Assembly: GCA_947463385.1 (NCBI GenBank)
Contig: CANHSL010000008.1
Location: 1 to 49,820 of the forward strand
Reading direction: 5' to 3'
DNA length: 49,820 nt
DNA from: Flavobacteriales bacterium
GTDB lineage: Bacteria > Bacteroidota > Bacteroidia > Flavobacteriales_D > Crocinitomicaceae
The translations under genes were made by a program, and so were the position numbers. How positions within the stretch are numbered: position 1 is the stretch's first letter; every line of letters starts with the position of its first letter. Below, piece after piece: positions 19,485-27,194 of this stretch. The notes beneath the pieces were generated by a model. It was given only the letters and a program-made list of their open reading frames with translations. It ran no database searches and was not told the origin of the DNA.

Positions 19485-19516
19485 CAAAGATAGGGTAAAA
19501 CTCCTTAACTACCAAA
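19485..19516 (-). promoter_or_regulatory. Promoter of the rimP-nusA-infB operon
   Basis: On the minus strand, TTTG (19516-19513), a 20-base spacer and TATCTTTG (19492-19485) fit the Bacteroidota consensus. Transcription should start near 19479, about 14 bases before the leader hairpin begins and about 44 bases before the rimP ATG. Confidence 0.72.
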
Positions 19517-19532
19517 TACAAAAAATTCCTAC

Positions 19533-19540
19533 TAATTTTG
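19533..19540 (+). promoter_or_regulatory. -7 element directly before the DUF3109 gene
   Basis: TAATTTTG matches TAnnTTTG and ends 4 bases (GGAC) before the ATG at 19545, the same spacing as at engB and the SPOR gene. No clear TTG is found at the -33 distance, so support is moderate. The region between this gene and rimP therefore holds two diverging promoters. Confidence 0.5.
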
Positions 19541-19544
19541 GGAC

Positions 19545-20126
19545 ATGCTAATTGAGTTAAACGACACCATTGTCTCCGCTGAAATTTTCAAGCGAAAATT
19601 TGTATGTGACCTTACTGCATGTAAAGGAGCATGTTGTATTGAGGGTGATGCTGGCGCCCCACTAACAACCGATGAGGTAGCTCAAATTGAAAACAATTTA
19701 ACGCATATTATACCCTTTATGCGGAAAGAAGGCATTGACGCGGTAAATAAAAATGGGGTATCTTACTTTGACCAAGAGAAAGAGCCGGTGACCATGTTGA
19801 TAGAAGGTAAGGAATGTGCCTTTGTGTTTTTTGATGCGAACAAAACGGCGTTATGTGCCATCGAAGCAGCGCACCGCGCCGGAAAAATCGAAAACATTAA
19901 ACCTATATCTTGTTCACTCTATCCAATTAGGGTTAAACAATACCACGATTTTAAGGCCTTGCAATTCGATGAGTGGAAGATTTGTGAACCCGCGTGCTCA
20001 TGCGGAGAAAAACTCGACGTTCCGGTTTATAAGTTTCTTAAAGAGCCTTTAATTAGGGCGTTTGGAAAAGCTTATTACGAAGAATTAGAATTAGTGGCTC
20101 CTGAAATCGAACAGATTGAGCCATAA
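19545..20126 (+). CDS. DUF3109 family cysteine-rich protein
   Basis: This 193-residue protein of unknown function is conserved across Bacteroidota. It has the YkgJ-like pattern of clustered cysteines: CDLTACKGACCIEGDAGAP near the N-terminus, later CAFVFF and CAIEAA, then SCSLYPIR and the CEPACSCGE group. Such clusters suggest binding of zinc or an iron-sulphur centre; no experiment is implied here. There is no signal peptide, so it is probably cytoplasmic. It stands alone between the rimP and cox operons, is divergent from rimP, and seems to lack a 5' leader. Its 3' end runs into the coxA terminator hairpin. Confidence 0.82.
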   Translation: MLIELNDTIVSAEIFKRKFVCDLTACKGACCIEGDAGAPLTTDEVAQIENNLTHIIPFMRKEGIDAVNKNGVSYFDQEKEPVTMLIEGKECAFVFFDANKTALCAIEAAHRAGKIENIKPISCSLYPIRVKQYHDFKALQFDEWKICEPACSCGEKLDVPVYKFLKEPLIRAFGKAYYEELELVAPEIEQIEP

Positions 20127-20145
20127 AAAAGCCCCTTTCGGGGCT
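20124..20145 (-). terminator. Terminator of the ACIII-cox operon
   Basis: On the minus strand, AGCCCC, GAAA and GGGGCT (20145-20130) form a 6-bp GC-rich stem followed by TTTTTTAT, 12 bases past the coxA stop. The stem can also form in plus-strand RNA after the DUF3109 gene, but only a weak T-run follows there. Confidence 0.75.
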
Positions 20146-20157
20146 CTATCATTTCAA

Positions 20158-22014
20158 TTAATGCTCTACTTCTCCTTCTGCAAGAGGAACATCCTGAGGA
20201 ATAAAATCATCTGATGCACCAGGCTTAGAATAATCATACGGCCAACGGTGAACTACAGGTAAAGCGCCAGGCCAGTTTCCATGAATATGCTCAACCGGAG
20301 TTGTCCATTCAAGTGTGTTTGACTTCCACGGGTTCTGTGGTGCCGCAGGACCACGGTAGATACTATAGAAGAAATTAAATAAGAAAATAAGCTGACCTAA
20401 GGCAGCAATAATTGCGAACACCGTAATAATAACATTAAGATCCATTATCATATTGAATGATTCTGTATCAAATTCACCATAAACGGAATAATCGTAGTAA
20501 CGTCGTGGTGCGCCAGCTAGACCCACAAAGTGCATTGGGAAGAATACGCCATAGGCACCAACTATAGTAATCCAAAAATGTACATAACCCATGCGGTTAT
20601 TCATCATTCGTCCGTACATTTTAGGGAACCAATGGTATACACCCGCAAACATTCCAAATACAGCTGACATACCCATAACGATATGGAAGTGAGCTACTAC
20701 AAAGTACGTATCATGAATGGCAATATCCAACGCGGAATCCGCTAAGATAATCCCAGTAACACCACCGGTAATAAATGTTGAGACAAGAGCAATCGCAAAC
20801 AACATAGCTGGTGTATACACGATTGAACCTCTCCATAGGGTTGTAATGTAGTTAAATACTTTAACTGCCGAAGGAATCGCAATTAATAGTGTTGTAAATA
20901 CAAACACACTTCCTAAGAATGGATTCATACCCGTAATAAACATGTGGTGACCCCACACGATAAAGGATAAGAATCCAATCGCTAAAATTGATCCAATCAT
21001 CGCTTTATAACCAAATATTGGTTTTCTTGAATTGGTTGCAATAATCTCTGAGGATAAGCCTAGCGCAGGTAATAATACAATATATACCTCCGGGTGACCT
21101 AAGAACCAAAATAAATGTTGGAATAAAAGCGGTGACCCACCATGATTTGTTAGCATCTCACTACCTACCATAATATCCGATAAGTAAAAACTTGTTCCTG
21201 CCATACGGTCCATGATGAGCAATAACGCAGCAGACAATAATACAGGGAAAGATAGTACCCCGAGAATTGCAGTAACAAAAAACGCCCAAATGGTTAACGG
21301 CATTCTTGTCATCGTCATGCCAGTAGTACGTAAATTCAATACCGTAACGATATAATTCAAACTTCCGATCAAAGAACCTGCGATAAATATGGCCATAGAA
21401 AACAACCACAGGGTCATCCCGAAACCAGACCCAGAAACGGCTTGAGGCAACGCAGATAATGGCGGATAAACTGTCCACCCTGCCATCGCAGGACCATTCC
21501 CTACTGTACCCCAATCACCTGGAAAATCAATCCCGAAAACTGAACCATTCATCACAAACAATGAAAGGAACATAATTAAAGAGGACAATAAGAAAAACCA
21601 ATAGGACAACATATTTAAAAATCCCGACGCCATGTCTCGAGCTCCTAATTGAAGAGGAATTAAAATGTTAGAAAATGTCCCTGAAAGTCCCCCAGTTAAA
21701 AGGAAGAACACCATAATGGTTCCGTGAATGGTTACCAATCCCAGATACATATCTTCTTTAAGGACTCCTTCTGGGGCCCATTGATCGCCTAAAAAGAAAT
21801 TCAAGAAATCTGAACTTTCTCCGGGCCATGCCAATTGAATTCTAAATAAAATAGACAAGAGCATTGCCACTAATCCCATAAAAACAGCAGTTATTAAGAA
21901 CTGCTTTCCAATCATTTTATGATCTTGGCTAAAAATATATTTTGAAACAAAACTTTCTTCATGATGATGATCATGGTGATCATGAGAATGTACATCGTGT
22001 GCTGCTGAAGCCAT
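20158..22014 (-). CDS. coxA: Cytochrome c oxidase subunit I (aa3 type)
   Basis: This is the catalytic subunit of the haem-copper oxidase, with about twelve membrane helices. The HPEVY motif (FWFLGHPEVYIVLLP) gives the CuB histidine, the E of type A1 oxidases and the cross-linked tyrosine, while WGHHMF supplies the two further CuB histidines. HDTYFVVAHFHIVM holds the haem ligands. At 618 residues it has no fused subunit III. The first 19 residues are unusually rich in histidine (MASAAHDVHSHDHHDHHHE). It is the last gene of the act-cox operon and follows coxB by 26 bases. Subunits III and IV are not encoded here. Confidence 0.96.
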   Translation of the reverse strand: MASAAHDVHSHDHHDHHHEESFVSKYIFSQDHKMIGKQFLITAVFMGLVAMLLSILFRIQLAWPGESSDFLNFFLGDQWAPEGVLKEDMYLGLVTIHGTIMVFFLLTGGLSGTFSNILIPLQLGARDMASGFLNMLSYWFFLLSSLIMFLSLFVMNGSVFGIDFPGDWGTVGNGPAMAGWTVYPPLSALPQAVSGSGFGMTLWLFSMAIFIAGSLIGSLNYIVTVLNLRTTGMTMTRMPLTIWAFFVTAILGVLSFPVLLSAALLLIMDRMAGTSFYLSDIMVGSEMLTNHGGSPLLFQHLFWFLGHPEVYIVLLPALGLSSEIIATNSRKPIFGYKAMIGSILAIGFLSFIVWGHHMFITGMNPFLGSVFVFTTLLIAIPSAVKVFNYITTLWRGSIVYTPAMLFAIALVSTFITGGVTGIILADSALDIAIHDTYFVVAHFHIVMGMSAVFGMFAGVYHWFPKMYGRMMNNRMGYVHFWITIVGAYGVFFPMHFVGLAGAPRRYYDYSVYGEFDTESFNMIMDLNVIITVFAIIAALGQLIFLFNFFYSIYRGPAAPQNPWKSNTLEWTTPVEHIHGNWPGALPVVHRWPYDYSKPGASDDFIPQDVPLAEGEVEH

Positions 22015-22040
22015 GTTTATTGAGTTTAAATCTTTATTAA

Positions 22041-23282
22041 TTAATTCATTGCTGTTTTAACGGTATCCTTTGCAGGGGTAGCGGTTGCTGCGGGAGCAGC
22101 TGGCGCAGGAAAATAGGAGGCCTTAAAGTTTTTAGCTGCCCTTCCTTTCATCCATGCGTTATACTCTGCCTCTTCCAATACAACCACCATTAACTTCATT
22201 TTATAATGTGCTCCACCACAAATTTTGTTACACATTAACACGTAATTAAATGTTGGAAGGTTTTTGATGGTTCGCATTTCTTCCGTAGTCTTGTTCGGTG
22301 TGAACTTCATGCGTGTTCCGTATCCAGGAACGGTATTCATTTGTGTTCTAAAGTGTGGGAAATATGCAGAGTGGATTACATCCTTTGAGCGAAAAGAAAA
22401 CTCGTAAGGTTTATTCACGCACAAATACAAGGTGTCTTTTTGAACAATGTCATCATATACATGCTTATCCATAGAAACATTGTGTGTAGATTTCATTTGC
22501 GTTAACAAGCGCAACAACCGTTCTTTACTGCCTAAATCTTTTCTAAGAACAGCGGTCAAAGAATCCGTTAATACAGTATCTCGGTTATTTAGCAACTTTT
22601 TAATATCTGAAATACCACCTGCTCCTTGACGCATAGCTAAAATAGAAGAATCAATTGTAGCCGCAGTCATTAAGCCTAATTCGTTGTTGCCTAAAATTAA
22701 TTTATAATCTGTTTTACCTAAGGTGTTATCTCCTCCGGAATATCGTGCAGTCCAATCGAATTGCTTAGAATACAATTCTACCTGAATAGCATCTTTCGGG
22801 GAAGCCGAAGTAACTTCATTCCACGTTCTTAACCCTAAAATTATTATTACCGCCAATACCGCTGCAGGTACCACAGTCCACAACATCTCTAGTTTGTTGT
22901 TATGCGGATAATAATACGCCTTTACTCCTGGTTTCTTAACATACTTATAGGAGAAAAAGAACAACAAGAAGTTTGTTAGGAAGAAGATTGCTATAACAAT
23001 AACAAAATTCAAATTCAACAACCAATCCGTCGCTTCTCCTTGAACCGATGCAGCCGGACCTCTTCCTGTCCATCCGTATTTCAACATCAAATAGATGAAC
23101 CCGCCAAATTGAAATACCATAAAGGCTAGCATCAACTTAGCGTTCAAGTAATTATCACGGGTTGGAATTTCATGTTCACCCTGTTTTCTCAACTTTGCCG
23201 TTAATTCATAAACTCGAACAAGCTGTGATATGGCAATAGCTCCTATTACCACAATCAAGATCATTATCAATTTATTTTCCAT
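22041..23282 (-). CDS. coxB: Cytochrome c oxidase subunit II
   Basis: This subunit carries the CuA centre that accepts electrons. Hydrophobic segments lie near residues 5-20, 48-68, 90-112 and 133-152, followed by the periplasmic cupredoxin domain. CuA ligands are visible: His304 in DVIHSAYFPHFR, then Cys351, Cys355, His359 and Met362 in CNKICGGAHYKM. The residue between the cysteines that is Glu in most oxidases is Lys here, as I recall for other Flavobacteria. A stretch of about 80 residues (roughly 200-280) interrupts the usual beta strands before LYLCVNKPYEF and looks like a lineage-specific insertion. There is no fused cytochrome c domain, in agreement with direct supply from ACIII. Confidence 0.94.
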   Translation of the reverse strand: MENKLIMILIVVIGAIAISQLVRVYELTAKLRKQGEHEIPTRDNYLNAKLMLAFMVFQFGGFIYLMLKYGWTGRGPAASVQGEATDWLLNLNFVIVIAIFFLTNFLLFFFSYKYVKKPGVKAYYYPHNNKLEMLWTVVPAAVLAVIIILGLRTWNEVTSASPKDAIQVELYSKQFDWTARYSGGDNTLGKTDYKLILGNNELGLMTAATIDSSILAMRQGAGGISDIKKLLNNRDTVLTDSLTAVLRKDLGSKERLLRLLTQMKSTHNVSMDKHVYDDIVQKDTLYLCVNKPYEFSFRSKDVIHSAYFPHFRTQMNTVPGYGTRMKFTPNKTTEEMRTIKNLPTFNYVLMCNKICGGAHYKMKLMVVVLEEAEYNAWMKGRAAKNFKASYFPAPAAPAATATPAKDTVKTAMN

Positions 23283-23300
23283 TTCTTCCGCTAATTTTCA

Positions 23301-24488
23301 TTAAAATTCATGATGTATACTCTCGTCCAAAAACGGGTGATTAACCGGCATTAATGGTGCTTTCGATAGATTCTTTAACAAAATCAAAATAAATATTCCC
23401 GACATCATAATCGGTAAGCCTATTTCTAACATTCCAATATGCCAATTCGACCCAAGGGAACCTCCGGATACCATAATATATACATCCAACCAATGTCCAA
23501 TTAAAATTACTAGGCCAACAAACGTTAATACTCCTGCATCTCTTTTCGCATCTCTTGACATTAAAATCAACATTGGAAAAACGAAATTTATAAAGAACAT
23601 ACCAAAATACAAGTACTTATAGTTTTCCGTTCGCATAACATAATAAATGACCTCCTCACCAATGTTAGCATACCAGATAAGCATATACTGAGAGAACCAT
23701 AAATATGACCAAAGGAATGAAATCGCAAAAATCCATTTACCAATATCATGTATGTGTGAATCATTTACGTTTTCCAAATACCCTTGTTTTTTCAAGTAAA
23801 TCGTGGTTAACACAATTACCACCATAGCTGAAACCCACATTCCTGCAAAGGTATACCATCCAAACAAGGTGCTATACCAGTGTACATCAATAGACATTAA
23901 CCAATCCCAAGCAGAGGTTGAACTAAATACTGCGAAAAACACTAGGAAGGTGGCTCCTTTTCTGTAGTTTGTAAAATGGATCTCTGTTCCACCTACTTGA
24001 TCCTCTAACAATGAACGCTTTCTAAATCCGCGCAAAAACAATAAATAAACCGCGAAGTATACCAAGGTTCGAATCCAAAAGAATGCAATATTTAAGTAAG
24101 GAGACTTCCCTTGAATGAGCTTATCTTCTGCCACTACATGTCCATCCATCCATGTATAGATGTGAGCACCTTTCATGAATGAAATTGTTAATAAAACAAC
24201 CCCGAATATTCCGATACCGTAAGGCAAATAAAGGGCTACAGATTCAATTACACGTTTTACCACAGCATACCAACCGGCTTCCGTAGCGTAATTTAGCGCA
24301 AGAAAAAACAAGGCCCCTAAGCCAATTGCAAAAAAGAAAAAGGCATTTATTAAGCCATTCGTCATTAGGCGAGTAACAAAATGTGCTTCACCAATGTTGC
24401 TGATAATTCCAACAATGGCTAATAAGGCGCCAACCCCAATAAGTCCGAAGGCTGTGTTTTTCGCTTTTTTAGTAATTGTAAATTCCAT
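23301..24488 (-). CDS. actF: Alternative complex III subunit ActF
   Basis: ActF is a polytopic membrane subunit of the quinol:electron-acceptor oxidoreductase ACIII, related to ActC but with a different helix arrangement. About ten hydrophobic segments are visible in 395 residues, along with conserved features such as SSTSAWDWLMSIDVHWYSTLFGWY. I place the start at MEFTITKKAK (base 24488), four bases past the actE stop; the longer reading would overlap actE. It lies between actE and coxB, the order expected for ACIII-oxidase gene clusters that make a supercomplex. Confidence 0.9.
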   Translation of the reverse strand: MEFTITKKAKNTAFGLIGVGALLAIVGIISNIGEAHFVTRLMTNGLINAFFFFAIGLGALFFLALNYATEAGWYAVVKRVIESVALYLPYGIGIFGVVLLTISFMKGAHIYTWMDGHVVAEDKLIQGKSPYLNIAFFWIRTLVYFAVYLLFLRGFRKRSLLEDQVGGTEIHFTNYRKGATFLVFFAVFSSTSAWDWLMSIDVHWYSTLFGWYTFAGMWVSAMVVIVLTTIYLKKQGYLENVNDSHIHDIGKWIFAISFLWSYLWFSQYMLIWYANIGEEVIYYVMRTENYKYLYFGMFFINFVFPMLILMSRDAKRDAGVLTFVGLVILIGHWLDVYIMVSGGSLGSNWHIGMLEIGLPIMMSGIFILILLKNLSKAPLMPVNHPFLDESIHHEF

Positions 24489-24492
24489 GATC

Positions 24493-25215
24493 TTAGTTTT
24501 GTTTTGTTGTATCCGCAACTGCCGCGGTACCATTTGCATTAAACTTCCCGTAATCGGCTGATTGGAGGGTTCTGATATAATGAATTACCGTCCAGATTTC
24601 CTTTTTATTTAACAACGAACGGTGGGCTCCCATCATACCTTTTCCGTAATAAATGGAATAAAACATTTGTCCATCCGATAATGCCGCGCGTTCTGCATAA
24701 TTAGGAACACCAGAGTAGGCTCCAGAAGTTACCATTGGACCGTTACCATCTCCTTTCTCACCATGACAGTGTTGACACATGGCCGTGAACAATTCCTTTC
24801 CCTTTCCTAATATTGCCTCTGCGTTTCCTGCATTGAGAACCAACATGTTTTTATCCGCAGCTGCTGCTGTGTAATGATCTTCACGCGTTAGCTGATCGTT
24901 GTACATTCCGTGGCTCGCTTTGAACGATTCATTCGCCAAACGGGAGTATGGCATCATTAATCTTACTTCCGTACTATCGGTACCAAAAAACGGGATAGTA
25001 AATGCCGGAGGGGCCATTGCCGTTAAGCGGGTTTTCTTTGTTTCATCAATACGACCGCGAACTTCACCATAATCAACATAGGCTTCAATCGCTGGTGAAC
25101 GATACATGTCGGGCATATATTCTAGACCCGGGCTATCTGCATTGGATGTGCAGGAACTCAAAACGAGTACACTTACGGCTACAGTTCCAACTATTTTCAA
25201 AAAGGACTTTTTCAT
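24493..25215 (-). CDS. actE: Alternative complex III monohaem cytochrome ActE
   Basis: This is a lipid-anchored c-type cytochrome of ACIII. The signal peptide ends VLVLSSC-TSN, a lipobox, and a single haem-binding CQHCH motif occurs near residue 146, with a plausible Met ligand further on in GMMGAHRS. At 240 residues it is typical. In the known ACIII structures this subunit lies on the periplasmic side and passes electrons between the ActA haems and the acceptor. It sits between actD and actF in the operon. Confidence 0.9.
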   Translation of the reverse strand: MKKSFLKIVGTVAVSVLVLSSCTSNADSPGLEYMPDMYRSPAIEAYVDYGEVRGRIDETKKTRLTAMAPPAFTIPFFGTDSTEVRLMMPYSRLANESFKASHGMYNDQLTREDHYTAAAADKNMLVLNAGNAEAILGKGKELFTAMCQHCHGEKGDGNGPMVTSGAYSGVPNYAERAALSDGQMFYSIYYGKGMMGAHRSLLNKKEIWTVIHYIRTLQSADYGKFNANGTAAVADTTKQN

Positions 25216-25230
25216 TATTCTCCTTAATTC

Positions 25231-25767
25231 TTATTCGATTATTTTCTTATCTAACTCAACAAAACCAGTGTCTTTTAACAACTCATCTAACTTCTCTTCG
25301 GAAACACCATGGTTATCAGACATCCGGATTTCCATTACAAATTTATCATCTGTAGTTCTCGGGTCTGGGTTTTGAGCAGGCATACCTGGTAGCGTTCTAT
25401 TAAGTAACAAATAGGTAATTGCCATACCATGCGCAGCACACAACACCGTAAATTCAAAAGAAATCGGAATGAATGCCAATATATTCTCTACATAAGAGAA
25501 ATTTGGTTTACCCCCTATGTTCATTTTCCATTCAACTACCATGAAATAATACATCCCAATAGTTGCTAGAGTCAACCCGGTTAATCCATATAAGAACGCC
25601 ATGATTCCAAGGCGCGTGCCTTTAACACCGATAATTGGATCAATACCGTGAATTGGGAACGGACTATAAACTTCCGAAATTTTTACCCCTCCAGAGACCA
25701 ACTTTTTAGCGCTTGATTTCAGCACCTCGTCGTCTCCATACATTGCATATATTACTTTATCTGACAT
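25231..25767 (-). CDS. actD: Alternative complex III subunit ActD (DUF3341)
   Basis: This 178-residue membrane protein has two hydrophobic helices in its central part (AFLYGLTGLTLATIGMYYF and LAFIPISFEFTVLCAAHGM) and soluble ends. It matches the DUF3341/ActD family, a small structural subunit of ACIII. The segment YSPFPIHGID is characteristic of the family. It lies nine bases downstream of actC and 15 bases upstream of actE. Confidence 0.9.
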   Translation of the reverse strand: MSDKVIYAMYGDDEVLKSSAKKLVSGGVKISEVYSPFPIHGIDPIIGVKGTRLGIMAFLYGLTGLTLATIGMYYFMVVEWKMNIGGKPNFSYVENILAFIPISFEFTVLCAAHGMAITYLLLNRTLPGMPAQNPDPRTTDDKFVMEIRMSDNHGVSEEKLDELLKDTGFVELDKKIIE

Positions 25768-25776
25768 AATCCGATA

Positions 25777-27165
25777 TTAATGATGTTTATGATAATCAGG
25801 TGATTCTTTATACGATTGTCCTGAGCCTTTCAAAATTGTTTTTACCTCATTCAATGCAAGTACCGGGAAATAACGCGCAAACAACAAGAAGAACACAAAG
25901 AACAAACCAATTGTACCAACGTATACTGCGATATCAATGTGGCTAGGATAGTGCATACTCCAAGCTGCTGGAATGTAATCTCTATGAATTGATGTAACAA
26001 TAATTACGTAGCGTTCAAACCACATTCCAATATTCACAACAATTGAAATAAAGAAGGTAAATAATAAGCTTCTTCTTAATTTTCTAATCCACATAAGTTG
26101 TGGTGAAATCACGTTACAAGTCATCATCGACCAATAAGCCCACCAATACGGTCCGGTTGCACGATTCAAGAAGGCATATGCTTCATACTCAACGCCAGAG
26201 TACCAAGAAATAAAAAGTTCTGTAATATACGCTGTTCCAACTATTGAACCCGTTACCATAATTACAATGTTCATATACTCTACGTGCTTTGTATGAATGT
26301 AGGCTTCTAAATTCATTGCCTTCCGCATGACAAGCAATAAAGTTTGTACCATTGCAAATCCCGAGAATACCGCACCCGCAACAAAATATGGAGGGAAAAT
26401 CGTAGTATGCCATCCCGGAATTACCGACGTAGCAAAGTCAAAAGATACAATCGAGTGAACCGAGAACACGAGTGGTGTTGCTAAGCCCGCTAATACTAAA
26501 GAAACTAATTCAAAGCGATTCCAATGTTTTGCTCTACCAGACCAACCAAATGATAAGATGGAATACATGCGTTTTGCAACAGGCTTTTTCGCACGGTCAC
26601 GAATGGTTGCGAAATCTGGAATTAACCCGATATACCAAAACACCAAGGAAACTGATAAATAGGTAGAAATCGCAAACACGTCCCACAATAACGGAGAGTT
26701 AAAGTTAACCCATAAGGAACCGAAATGGTTAGGAATTGGAAGTACCCAATACCCTACCCACAAGCGACCCATGTGAATTAACGGGAAGGTACCCGCCATA
26801 AATACCGCAAAAATCGTCATTGCCTCCGCGGAACGGTTAATTGCCATTCTCCATTTCTGACGGAAAAGCAATAGTACCGCAGAAATTAAGGTGCCCGCGT
26901 GACCAATACCTACCCACCAAACGAAGTTGGTAATATCCCAAGCCCAACCGATGGTCTTATTCAATCCCCAAACACCAATACCCGTTCCAAGTAGATACAA
27001 AATAGATCCAACGCCATATAATCCAATGATTAATGCGATGGCAAATAAGATATACCACATTTTGGGTGCCTTGCCTTCAATCGGACGACATACATCTTCT
27101 GTTACGTCGTGATATGTTTTATTCCCAAGGATTAGGGGTTCCCTAATTGCTGCTTCCTTTTGCAT
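25777..27165 (-). CDS. actC: Alternative complex III subunit ActC (NrfD/PsrC-like)
   Basis: ActC is a large membrane subunit of the NrfD/PsrC family that forms the menaquinol-binding site beneath ActB. The 462 residues contain about ten hydrophobic helices, and include the motifs GIGHAGTLISAVLLLFRQKWR and FWYIGLIPDFATIRDRAKK, well conserved in ACIII. The histidine/aspartate-bearing loop at IGHAGT is thought to belong to the quinol site. The gene follows actB by 29 bases. Confidence 0.93.
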   Translation of the reverse strand: MQKEAAIREPLILGNKTYHDVTEDVCRPIEGKAPKMWYILFAIALIIGLYGVGSILYLLGTGIGVWGLNKTIGWAWDITNFVWWVGIGHAGTLISAVLLLFRQKWRMAINRSAEAMTIFAVFMAGTFPLIHMGRLWVGYWVLPIPNHFGSLWVNFNSPLLWDVFAISTYLSVSLVFWYIGLIPDFATIRDRAKKPVAKRMYSILSFGWSGRAKHWNRFELVSLVLAGLATPLVFSVHSIVSFDFATSVIPGWHTTIFPPYFVAGAVFSGFAMVQTLLLVMRKAMNLEAYIHTKHVEYMNIVIMVTGSIVGTAYITELFISWYSGVEYEAYAFLNRATGPYWWAYWSMMTCNVISPQLMWIRKLRRSLLFTFFISIVVNIGMWFERYVIIVTSIHRDYIPAAWSMHYPSHIDIAVYVGTIGLFFVFFLLFARYFPVLALNEVKTILKGSGQSYKESPDYHKHH

Positions 27166-27194
27166 TGTTCTTGCTTTTAGTTTCTGTAAATATC

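Noticed and set aside
19436-19544. A tRNA or other RNA gene upstream of rimP, as in the E. coli metY-rimP-nusA operon
   Set aside because: No cloverleaf can be folded in this 109-base gap. It holds only two promoters and the leader hairpin.
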